A DNA stretch of 48,560 nt from Nodosilinea foveolarum. Its GTDB lineage: Bacteria > Cyanobacteriota > Cyanobacteriia > Phormidesmidales > Phormidesmidaceae. The notes under the pieces were generated by a model. The model saw only the letters and a list, made by a program, of their open reading frames with translations, had not been told where the DNA came from and did not search any database. Every line of letters starts with the position of its first letter. The stretch's first letter is position 1. The position numbers were made by a program, and so were the translations under genes. The DNA is taken from NCBI GenBank assembly GCA_003242035.1, contig QBMC01000013.1:1-48560 (forward strand), in the 5' to 3' direction. This document shows, one piece after another, positions 1-8,558 of this stretch.

Positions 1-85
1 AGAAACAACTGCTTATATTCTGCTTTTTCTCTGGAAAACGCGAAACAACCCTGCTTCCAGAAGGGATTTATTTTAGGCGGTAAGC

Positions 86-493
86 TTATGTGGCTTGCTT
101 TGGGCTGGGGTGGATTAGGAACCAGGTTTCGGTTTCGCTGGTGTCTTGGGGGTCTGTGCTGAGGTAGAGGTCGAAGGGATTGTTGGGTTCGAGCTGAGAT
201 GATTTGGCGGGGCTGCGAAGCTTGGTGTCGAAGGTGCCGCGTATTCTGTAGACTTCACCGGGGTATTGTTTGAAGTCTGGACTGGTGATTTTCTGTCGGT
301 TTTTAACGTCAATCTTTTCGATTTTGAAGTTGGGCTTTGAGGCGCTGAGGTTGAGACCTTGGGCGATCGCCTGCTGCTGGTTAGTGAGGGTTTGGGCGAT
401 CGCTAACTTAACCACTTGATCGGGCGGAGTTTGGGCCAGTACGCCGCAGCTTGTAAGCAGTAGAAGTACCGCTAGGCAGATTATCCTAAGCAT
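86..493 (-). CDS. Small predicted lipoprotein, function unknown
   Basis: A 135-residue protein starting at the internal ATG at 493, where a clean lipoprotein signal begins: a hydrophobic stretch followed by the lipobox LTSC, which would place the lipidated cysteine at about residue 16. A TTG eight codons upstream would also extend the frame, but it adds a charged N-terminus before the signal and has no better ribosome site. The mature part is polar, with no motif I recognise. It would be anchored to a membrane facing the periplasm. It is convergent with nothing and divergent from the permease gene at 615. Function cannot be stated. Confidence 0.7.
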   Translation of the reverse strand: MLRIICLAVLLLLTSCGVLAQTPPDQVVKLAIAQTLTNQQQAIAQGLNLSASKPNFKIEKIDVKNRQKITSPDFKQYPGEVYRIRGTFDTKLRSPAKSSQLEPNNPFDLYLSTDPQDTSETETWFLIHPSPKQAT

Positions 494-614
494 CTTCGTT
501 TTCTCTGTTGTCGCCAACCTTAGTTTATAGCGCTTCGCTGTAGATCTATCGAGATGAGGAAGGAAACAAGTCTGAAGGGACGTACCTTATTAAGCGTGGC
601 TAGCGGTTGCTTTT

Positions 615-1595
615 ATGGATGCAGATTCTTCGACTTCTTCAAAGGTACAGGCGGTTTCTGAGAAGTCGGAAGGTGCAGATCAGTCTTTGTCTCTGGGGGC
701 GGTTTTACTGACGCTGGGATTTTTGGCGAATACGATCCAGGGGGCGTTGGGTAAGGTGGCGCAGTCGTCAATCGCGCCGGGACAGTTCTTATGGCTACTG
801 ATTTTGCTAGCGCTGGTAGTCGTGCTGCCGGTGGAAGCTTGGCGCAAGGGCCAGGATTTGAAGGCCGGATTTGACCGGGCGGTGCTGCCGTTTTATTTGC
901 TGCGGGCGGTGTTTGGACTGTGCGGGTTTTATCTTTTTATCTGGGCGGCTGGGTTGGGCAGCTTGGTGAATGCAAATGTGTTGTTGAATACGACGCCGGT
1001 GTTTATTCCGGTGATTGGGGCGTTGTTTTTGGGTAAGGACGTTTCGGTGAAGCTTTGGGGGGCGATCGCTGTCGGCTTTATCGGCTTATTACTGGTAGTT
1101 CAGCCAAATGCTGAGCTGTTGCAAAATCCGGCGAACCTGTTGGGGTTGGGGGCGGGGCTGTCGGCGGCGGTTGAGTTTTTGACGGTGCGTTGGCTAAGCC
1201 TCTCCTTAGGAGAATCACTCAATAAAACGCAGTCGGCTTTGAGCCAGGTACTTTACTATTTACTGATTGGTGCGGTATTGATGGCTCCGATTGCGCTATG
1301 GCAGTGGCAGCCGATAGACGGGCAAACGGCTGGCTATGTGGTGGGCGCGGCAGTTGCATTCTTATCTTTTCAGGTTCTGTTAGTGCAGGCTTATCGCTAC
1401 GCTGAGCCGCATCAGATTGGGATGTTTCAGTACAGCAGCGTAATTTTCTCGGCGGCGATTGGCTGGTGGTTTTTTAGCGAGATTCCGAACGGGGCGGCAA
1501 TTGGCGGGATGTTGTTGATTGTGCTGGGTGGCGCGATCGCCCTCTATTTAGAACAGCAGCCGAAGGCGACAGGAATAGAAAAAACTGCGGCGTGA
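615..1595 (+). CDS. DMT-superfamily (EamA-type) permease
   Basis: A 326-residue membrane protein with about ten hydrophobic segments, the usual size and shape of drug/metabolite transporter proteins made of two five-helix EamA repeats. The first repeat has the sequence LNTTPVFIPVIGALFLGKD near residues 124-142, the typical re-entrant proline-rich helix of this family, and the second repeat shows the same organisation near the C-terminus. The family exports metabolites or amino acids; the substrate cannot be read from the sequence. The last codons overlap the stem of the leuA terminator on the opposite strand. Confidence 0.85.
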   Translation: MDADSSTSSKVQAVSEKSEGADQSLSLGAVLLTLGFLANTIQGALGKVAQSSIAPGQFLWLLILLALVVVLPVEAWRKGQDLKAGFDRAVLPFYLLRAVFGLCGFYLFIWAAGLGSLVNANVLLNTTPVFIPVIGALFLGKDVSVKLWGAIAVGFIGLLLVVQPNAELLQNPANLLGLGAGLSAAVEFLTVRWLSLSLGESLNKTQSALSQVLYYLLIGAVLMAPIALWQWQPIDGQTAGYVVGAAVAFLSFQVLLVQAYRYAEPHQIGMFQYSSVIFSAAIGWWFFSEIPNGAAIGGMLLIVLGGAIALYLEQQPKATGIEKTAA

Positions 1596-1616
1596 GGAGT
1601 CAAACTCGCGCCGCAG
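1579..1616 (-). terminator. Intrinsic terminator of leuA
   Basis: Read on the minus strand, CTGCGGCG and CGCCGCAG form a perfect 8-bp GC-rich stem (arms 1616-1609 and 1592-1585), followed directly by six T residues (1584-1579). It lies 37 nt after the leuA stop codon. The T-run and one arm lie inside the last codons of the convergent permease gene. Confidence 0.85.
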
Positions 1617-1652
1617 AAACTAACCGTCGTCAGTAGATACAAAGTGGGGGAA

Positions 1653-3374
1653 CTAATTCCCGATGGCGGCGAGGTTTGTTTGAGATTTTGTGCTTTCGCT
1701 GGCGATCGCGTTGCGATTAAGGGCGCTGATAATGGCGTTGAACGAGGCCGCGACAATATTGACGTGGATGCCGATGCCGTAGGTGGTGCCTTGCCGGGTG
1801 GCAATTTCGATTAGGGCGATCGCCTGACTATTGCTGCCTTGGGTGAGCGATCGCTGCTCATAATGTCGAATCTCAATTTCACCAAAGCGACCTGAGAATT
1901 CAGCGTTGAGCGCGTTTATAAAGGCATCTACTGGGCCATTGCCCGCTCCCGACAAAGTGAGAGCCGGATGCTCTGGCTGAGTAGATAGCTGAATCGCGAG
2001 CTGAGACCGGCCATTTTCTAGCTCAGTAGATTGATGCGATAGGTATTGAAAGGGTGAGATCGAACGAAGGTATTCTGCCTGGAAGATCTCCCAAATATTA
2101 GCCGCTGTCATTTCCTGTCCGCTAATGTCTACAGACTTTTGGACAATTTGGCTAAACTCAATCTGTAGCTTTCTAGGTAGCTGAACGCCATAGTCTTTTT
2201 CTAGCAAGAAGGCAATCCCCCCTTTGCCAGACTGACTGTTGACGCGAACAACAGATTCGTAGGAGCGCCCCACATCTGCGGGATCCATTGGCAGATAGGG
2301 AACGGCCCACCTATCTTGCGGCTGGCGAACGGCAAATCCTTTTTTAATGGCGTCCTGATGAGAGCCAGAGAACGCTGTAAACACTAACTCTCCAGCGTAG
2401 GGATGACGAGGGTGAACCGGTAGCTGAGTGCAGTCTTCGGCGATGCGCACAATCTCATCAATCCGAGAGAAGTCCAGTCCGGGGGAGATGCCCTGCGTGT
2501 ACAGATTCATCGCTAGCGTGACGAGATCTACATTGCCTGTGCGCTCGCCGTTGCCGAATAAACAGCCTTCTACCCGCTCGGCTCCCGCCATTTGAGCGAG
2601 TTCGGCGGCGGCCACGCTACAGCCTCGGTCGTTGTGAGGGTGAACGCATAGAACAACAGATTCTCGGTAGTCGAGGTTCTGGTGCATCCATTCAACCTGG
2701 TCAGCAAAGACGTTGGGCGTGGCGACTTCGACGCTAGCGGGGAGGTTGATAATGGCTTTAGCGGCGGCGGTGGGTTGCCATATGTTTAGCACGGCGTTAC
2801 AGATTTCTCTAGCAAAGGGGAGTTCGGTAGAGGTGAAAACTTCGGGGGAGTATTGGAATCGCCATTGAGTTTCGGGGTGGGCGATCGCCAGATGTTTAAT
2901 CAATTTAGCCGCTTCCGTAGCGAGCTGAATCGTTCCAGCTTTGTCTAAATTAAAAACAACTTGGCGAAAGGTCGGAGCCGTGGCGTTATAAACATGGACA
3001 ATGGCTTGTTTAGCACCTTGTACAGCTTCGAAACTGCGGCGGATTAGCGCCTCACGAGCAGGCGTAAGAATCTGAAGAGTAACATCATCTGGAACAAGAT
3101 TTTGTTCTATCAGATGGCGAATAAAACTGAACTCTGTTTGAGACGCGGCGGGAAAGCCCACCTCAATTTCCTTGAATCCAATGTCTACTAGGGTTCTAAA
3201 TAAGCGCAGCTTGCGAGCAATGCTCATCGGTTCGATAAGTGCCTGGTTGCCATCTCTTAAATCGGTGCTGAGCCAGACGGGAGGCTGCGTGATGACTTGG
3301 TTTGGCCAGGTTCGCTGAGGTAAATCAATGGGTTCGAAGGCGGTGTATTTGGTAGCCGGTTGTTGCAACATCAT
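1653..3374 (-). CDS. leuA: 2-isopropylmalate synthase, long (type 2) form
   Basis: Condenses acetyl-CoA with 2-oxoisovalerate, the first committed step of leucine synthesis, in the cytoplasm. The 573-residue protein has the DRE-TIM metallolyase N-terminal signature STDLRDGNQAL near residue 37, the HPHNDRG metal-binding motif near residue 245, GNGERTGN near 275, and a C-terminal regulatory region that in this family binds leucine. The length and the DLRDGNQ form match the type 2 LeuA class found in actinobacteria, many proteobacteria and fungi rather than the shorter 520-540 residue form with TLRDGEQ. The start at 3374 begins MMLQQ; no strong Shine-Dalgarno is visible. The gene stands alone, with its own long leader (3375-3662) and terminator (1579-1616). 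Confidence 0.93.
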   Translation of the reverse strand: MMLQQPATKYTAFEPIDLPQRTWPNQVITQPPVWLSTDLRDGNQALIEPMSIARKLRLFRTLVDIGFKEIEVGFPAASQTEFSFIRHLIEQNLVPDDVTLQILTPAREALIRRSFEAVQGAKQAIVHVYNATAPTFRQVVFNLDKAGTIQLATEAAKLIKHLAIAHPETQWRFQYSPEVFTSTELPFAREICNAVLNIWQPTAAAKAIINLPASVEVATPNVFADQVEWMHQNLDYRESVVLCVHPHNDRGCSVAAAELAQMAGAERVEGCLFGNGERTGNVDLVTLAMNLYTQGISPGLDFSRIDEIVRIAEDCTQLPVHPRHPYAGELVFTAFSGSHQDAIKKGFAVRQPQDRWAVPYLPMDPADVGRSYESVVRVNSQSGKGGIAFLLEKDYGVQLPRKLQIEFSQIVQKSVDISGQEMTAANIWEIFQAEYLRSISPFQYLSHQSTELENGRSQLAIQLSTQPEHPALTLSGAGNGPVDAFINALNAEFSGRFGEIEIRHYEQRSLTQGSNSQAIALIEIATRQGTTYGIGIHVNIVAASFNAIISALNRNAIASESTKSQTNLAAIGN

Positions 3375-3420
3375 GAGTGCGAGGGTTAGCCTCTATAAAA
3401 AGGCATAGTAAGTATGTCCA

Positions 3421-3536
3421 GGGGCTGCTGTCTAAAGCCAGTGCCTGTGAGTTTGATCGTGAGTTGTGGTCACGATCTTTTGAATATGGGGGGTATAAAA
3501 GAGTATTTATGCGCGCCCGCGCAGCAGCAGCAGCCC
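3421..3536 (-). promoter_or_regulatory. Candidate leuA attenuator RNA structure
   Basis: On the minus-strand RNA the leucine-codon run GGGCUGCUG (3536-3528) is exactly complementary over 9 nt to CAGCAGCCC (3430-3422), 47-55 nt before the leuA start. Between the two strands lies a perfect 8-bp hairpin, GATCGTGA / TCACGATC (3477-3470 and 3462-3455), with a 7-nt loop. Because one strand of the long-range helix is the leucine codons themselves, a ribosome stalled there would prevent it forming. No T-run follows the helix, so the output could be translational or a long-range fold rather than simple intrinsic termination. Sequence complementarity is seen directly; the mechanism is inferred. Confidence 0.7.
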
Positions 3537-3584
3537 GTTAAGGCTAAGGCTGAAGATGTGTAGAGTGAGCGGTTGGGCGTTCAT
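3507..3584 (-). CDS. leuA leader peptide (25 aa, leucine-rich)
   Basis: A short reading frame, ATG at 3584 to TAA at 3507, translating to 25 residues: MNAQPLTLHIFSL followed by SLNGLLLLRGRA. Eight of the 25 codons are leucine (positions 6, 8, 13, 15 and 18-21), with four consecutive CTG codons. It lies 132 nt before leuA and about 78 nt after a good promoter. There is no obvious Shine-Dalgarno, which is common in cyanobacteria. Leader peptides rich in the end-product amino acid are the sensors of transcription or translation attenuation in leuA leaders of other bacteria. The composition, position and coupled RNA pairing make chance unlikely. Confidence 0.8.
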   Translation of the reverse strand: MNAQPLTLHIFSLSLNGLLLLRGRA

Positions 3585-3668
3585 GCTGATGAGATGAAAA
3601 GAGTGCTAGATGGCTTTGGGCACAACTGGAGAGACAACTGGACTGTTAAAGGCTAGCTGTTAGAAGAG

Positions 3669-3697
3669 AGCATATCTCAGCTCATAGAGTTAGTCAA
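3669..3697 (-). promoter_or_regulatory. Predicted sigma70-type promoter of the leuA leader
   Basis: On the minus strand TTGACT (3697-3692) and TATGCT (3674-3669) are separated by 17 bp, each close to the consensus -35 and -10. The predicted start near 3662 gives a 5' region of about 78 nt before the leader peptide and about 288 nt before leuA. Confidence 0.65.
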
Positions 3698-3839
3698 GCC
3701 ATAAATAAAACTGACTTTAAGGCAGGCTTGCAAACCGCAAAATCTGTCAGTACCGTCGGCTGAACCCAGCGCTATTTTACTCATTAATTGAGCTGACTTT
3801 GGATGCGGCTGACTATCGAGAGAAGCTGGTGATTGAGCT

Positions 3840-4469
3840 TTAATTCGGTTCGAGGAATCCTTTTTGTGCGAGGAGATCTTCTATTTTGGCTCGGTGCGAT
3901 CGCTCCCATTCAGCCAAAGAAATCGCCGCATCTTGCTCTGTTCTACCTCTGGAAATTTCCCAAACGGCTGCTTTTTCAGCGGCAGGAATAACGGCGATGC
4001 CTTCTTCATCGGCAACAATAATATCGTTAGGAGAGACTTGAACGCCGCCGCAGGTGATAGGTACTTGCAGCGAACCGAGGGCTGCTTTGACCCCTGGCTT
4101 GGGTAGGCAGCCTTTGGCAAAGACGGGGAATTTGGCGGCTCTCACTTCTGCAATATCTCGAATCACTCCGTCGATAACGAAACCAGCGATGCCTCTTCTT
4201 TGGGCGATCGCACAAACATTCCCACCGCTCACGGCGTAGTCGTTGCTGCCAGCTTCTACAACAATTACGCTACCTGCTGACGCTCTGTAGATAGCAGCGT
4301 GGAGCATCAGATTATCACCGGGGACGCAGCGCACTGTGTAGGCGGGGCCTGCTATTCGAGGGATTTGTGGCCATAGTTCTCGAATGTCTGGATGGATGAA
4401 TTGCGATCGCGCCAAAGCATCGGCGTAAGCGGTCGGTGAGAACGCAGCGTAATCTAAAACAGGTGCCAA
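3840..4469 (-). CDS. RraA-like / HMG-aldolase-fold protein
   Basis: A 209-residue protein of the RraA / 4-hydroxy-4-methyl-2-oxoglutarate aldolase fold. It shows the family features GPAYTVRC near residue 41, PGDNLMLHAAI near 50, the GFVIDGVIRD segment near 96-105 with the Arg-Asp pair that binds ligand and metal in the aldolases, and PVFAKG near 116. True RraA proteins inhibit RNase E, while the aldolases cleave HMG or oxaloacetate-type substrates. The sequence places it in the fold but does not decide between these roles, and the gene lacks aromatic-degradation neighbours. Confidence 0.8.
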   Translation of the reverse strand: MAPVLDYAAFSPTAYADALARSQFIHPDIRELWPQIPRIAGPAYTVRCVPGDNLMLHAAIYRASAGSVIVVEAGSNDYAVSGGNVCAIAQRRGIAGFVIDGVIRDIAEVRAAKFPVFAKGCLPKPGVKAALGSLQVPITCGGVQVSPNDIIVADEEGIAVIPAAEKAAVWEISRGRTEQDAAISLAEWERSHRAKIEDLLAQKGFLEPN

Positions 4470-4525
4470 AAGGGATATTCCTTTTTTAGGGGTGCAAGAT
4501 ACTCGAACGCGTCGTTTCTGATGTT

Positions 4526-5236
4526 TTATGTGGCGGATGCGGTGCTATTGGCAGAGGCTTCTATGGGGACAGATTGAACAGGCTGAGAAATGCTTTGAGA
4601 GTTGGACTCTAAATATGCTTGATCGGCGGAGGCTGCTTGATTGTCTGAGGGATCTTCTGGCTGATGTGAGGCTGGCTCCAGGTTTTCTTGCAAAATGTTG
4701 AGCACTACCTGGGGGTCGGTGGCCTGTTGCATAATCTTGGCTTCCCAGTCGAAGCGGTTGGCGACGTCGGGAGTGTCTTTGCGTAGCTCTTCGATTAGCT
4801 CGATAACTTTGGCAATTTTTTGTTCGTTGAGCAAATTGATTTGCAGCATGAGGTGCGATCGCCGTTCGGCAATTTTGTCCTGCTGGGTTTGCCGGACTAA
4901 GACGCCTGTAGTGATCAGCAGTGCGGCCATATCGAGGCCGTGGCTTTCTAGGTTCATTACCGGTAAGTCCCACTGCACCAGTATGGGTTGGGCGAAGTGG
5001 CTAGTCAGTCCCCAAATGGCGAAAAAGGCTAGCTGACTATATAGGAAACGAGAGCGGCCAAAGGCGGCTGTGACTTTACTTAAGATGCGTTCTGATGCCG
5101 GAATCCTTCTTTCCTGATCGGTTTGTAGGTTAATCACGGTTTCAATATTTTTGATCACCTGCGCTGGCAGGGGATATTTCTCACCGTTGATGATGACTGA
5201 GCCAGCGTGATTGTCGCGAGCAGGATCTTTTGGCAT
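4526..5236 (-). CDS. DUF1003 family membrane protein
   Basis: A 236-residue protein with two hydrophobic segments near residues 65-80 and 100-115, followed by a polar, probably helical segment rich in Gln, Glu and Lys. The order of membrane pair then charged helix with the LLNEQKIAKVIELIEELR stretch fits the DUF1003 family, whose function is unknown. The last 45 residues are low-complexity and rich in Ser, Ala, Gln and Pro. Upstream a 6-bp inverted repeat (5279-5297) lies in the likely promoter. There is a 57-nt gap to the RraA-like gene, so the two may be cotranscribed. Confidence 0.7.
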   Translation of the reverse strand: MPKDPARDNHAGSVIINGEKYPLPAQVIKNIETVINLQTDQERRIPASERILSKVTAAFGRSRFLYSQLAFFAIWGLTSHFAQPILVQWDLPVMNLESHGLDMAALLITTGVLVRQTQQDKIAERRSHLMLQINLLNEQKIAKVIELIEELRKDTPDVANRFDWEAKIMQQATDPQVVLNILQENLEPASHQPEDPSDNQAASADQAYLESNSQSISQPVQSVPIEASANSTASAT

Positions 5237-5634
5237 AGCGGTATTGAGGGCTAACCCTAATCAGTGGCAATGATATAAACAAATCTTAATCATTTGTATT
5301 CTAAGGTTAAGGTTGGCACTCTCAATCTCTTAATAGGTAGATTTTTTCGACGCTCGTAGTGCGTTGCCTGTTTCGGTTATGGGTCCGATTTAAGGCTCGT
5401 TATAGTCTAAGAGAGATAGTTCGTCTGAACTAGCTAGAGACCCAACAAAAAGCCAAGCAAGCGGTTCAGTCTCCTTAAGGTGATGCTTAAAGCAACGTCT
5501 GAGGCATTGCCTGAGATAGTTTCTGTTGTTCAAGCTGTTGAAATCTCGCAGATTGCCTAAGCCGTAAGCTAACGAAGGCTGATTTAATTGCTCCGTACGA
5601 GCAGACTTCCTGCATATTCCATGGTTCTAATTGA
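5237..5634. other. Spacer between DUF1003 gene and sqdX
   Basis: About 400 nt without a supported gene. It contains the promoter side of the DUF1003 gene, including ACAAAT-N7-ATTTGT at 5279-5297, and the 3' side of sqdX. I see no tRNA fold, no clear terminator and no open frame worth calling. Confidence 0.6.
5279..5297 (-). promoter_or_regulatory. Operator-like inverted repeat upstream of DUF1003 gene
   Basis: ACAAAT and ATTTGT form perfect 6-bp half-sites separated by 7 nt, 43-61 nt before the DUF1003 start. The spacing and AT-rich surroundings suit a dimeric regulator near a promoter. The regulator is unknown and chance occurrence is possible. Confidence 0.35.
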
Positions 5635-6768
5635 CTACGCAGCAATAGGCATTTCGCCCGCGCTAAGCACGTCTACATAAAATTTCTCTAGCTGACGGGT
5701 GGCGGCCTCCCAACCCCAGCGCTCAGCTTCGACGCGGGCGTTTTGGCGTAGTAGCTCTCGCTCTGCTTTCATTCCCAGCAGCTTTTGAGTGGCCCTGATC
5801 GCCCCCTGTTCGTCTGTGGGGTCGAACATGAATCCGTTGACGCCGTTGGTGACGATATCTGGAATGCCGCCAGCGTCTGCGGCAATAACCGGGCAGCCAG
5901 CGGCCATCGCTTCTAGCAGTACGAGGCCGAGCGTTTCTGTGCGTGAGGGAAAGATGAATGCGTCTGCGCTCGCGTAGGCGGAGCCGAGTGCTTCGCCTTC
6001 AAGGTAGCCGACAAAGTTGGTGGGCGTTCCGGCAAAGTGCTTTTCTAATTCTTCGCGGTGAGGGCCGTCGCCAACTAGGGCCAGACGCGCGCCAGGAATA
6101 GACTCTAGAACGGGCTTGATGCGGTCGATTTCTTTTTCGGCGGAGAGGCGACCAATGTAGATGAGTAGGGGTGCGTCGAGGTGGCCTTTAGTGAGGCGAT
6201 CGCGCATCTCATCACTGCGCAAATCGGGACGAAATAGCTCGGTATCTACGCCCTTTTGCCACACTTCTACCCGCTCAATATCGTGTTCTGTCAGCGCTGT
6301 TTTCATGGCCGTAGAGGTGCACAAATTAATCGCGGCTTTATTGTGCATCGCCTTCAGCAGCTCCCACAAAACGCCTTCGAGCATACCCAGATTGTAGTGT
6401 TCTAGATATTTGGGTAAATGGGTGTGATAGGAGGCTACCAACGGAATGTTGAGAGAGCGGCTGTAGTAGATGCCGCCGACGCCCAGGACTGCCGGATTGA
6501 CGACGTGAATGAGGTCTGGGTTGAAGGCTTCAATGGCTTCTCGCATGGAAGGACGAGGGAAGGCTAGCTTTAGCTCTGGGTAGAGCGGCAGCGGGAAGCC
6601 GGAGACGCCTTTGATTTTGGCTCCTTTATACTCCGTAAGCCCGCCTTCGGGACAAAAGATGCAAACTTCGTTGCCGAAGTTTTGAAGATGTTCGACCGTG
6701 TGCTTGAGTCGAGTGACAATTCCGTCAACTTTGGGGAGAAAGGTCTCGGTAAAGATGGCAATTCGCAT
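5635..6768 (-). CDS. sqdX: Sulfoquinovosyltransferase SqdX
   Basis: Transfers sulfoquinovose from UDP-sulfoquinovose to diacylglycerol, the last step in making the thylakoid lipid SQDG. The 377-residue protein is a GT-B glycosyltransferase of family GT4: an N-terminal domain beginning RIAIFTETFLPKVDG, the nucleotide domain start YIGRLSAEKEID near residue 204, and the EX7E motif with Glu278 and Glu286 in RTETLGLVLLEAM. Length and sequence agree with cyanobacterial SqdX. It is downstream of sqdB on the same strand, 274 nt away, with a strong hairpin in the gap. Confidence 0.92.
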   Translation of the reverse strand: MRIAIFTETFLPKVDGIVTRLKHTVEHLQNFGNEVCIFCPEGGLTEYKGAKIKGVSGFPLPLYPELKLAFPRPSMREAIEAFNPDLIHVVNPAVLGVGGIYYSRSLNIPLVASYHTHLPKYLEHYNLGMLEGVLWELLKAMHNKAAINLCTSTAMKTALTEHDIERVEVWQKGVDTELFRPDLRSDEMRDRLTKGHLDAPLLIYIGRLSAEKEIDRIKPVLESIPGARLALVGDGPHREELEKHFAGTPTNFVGYLEGEALGSAYASADAFIFPSRTETLGLVLLEAMAAGCPVIAADAGGIPDIVTNGVNGFMFDPTDEQGAIRATQKLLGMKAERELLRQNARVEAERWGWEAATRQLEKFYVDVLSAGEMPIAA

Positions 6769-6966
6769 GGGTGGGCTACTTAGAGGAAAGAAGGCTGAGG
6801 GCCGAAAACTGTGCTCAGTCCACGAGTGGCGTGGGGGAGGGCGGAGATTTAATGAGCGTAGCGTAACTAATTTAGAGAACTAGAAGACCAGCGTAAAAGG
6901 TGTGTGGCGTTTGCTGCGAGTCGTAGGGACAGTTCGCAGAACGGACGGCGGCAGGCAGTTACTAGG

Positions 6967-7010
6967 AAGGTCAGCTTGCGGTTCAGAAATTCTGAGTGCA
7001 AGCTGACCTT
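6967..7010 (-). promoter_or_regulatory. Strong hairpin between sqdB and sqdX
   Basis: A perfect 13-bp inverted repeat, AAGGTCAGCTTGC (6967-6979) and GCAAGCTGACCTT (6998-7010), with a loop that itself contains TCAGAA-N-TTCTGA. It starts 33 nt after the sqdB stop codon. No T-run follows on the minus strand, so it may be a U-less terminator, a partial terminator, or an RNA-stability element separating sqdB from sqdX. Confidence 0.6.
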
Positions 7011-7042
7011 AGGTAGCCGTTAGTCTTTCATCTGTAGGAACC

Positions 7043-8558
<1,516 letters not shown>

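Noticed and set aside
1593-1608. ACTCCTCAC on the minus strand resembles the core of the Yfr1 small RNA
   Set aside because: It is the loop of the leuA terminator and lacks the two flanking hairpins and own promoter expected for Yfr1. Only 9 of the 11 core bases match.
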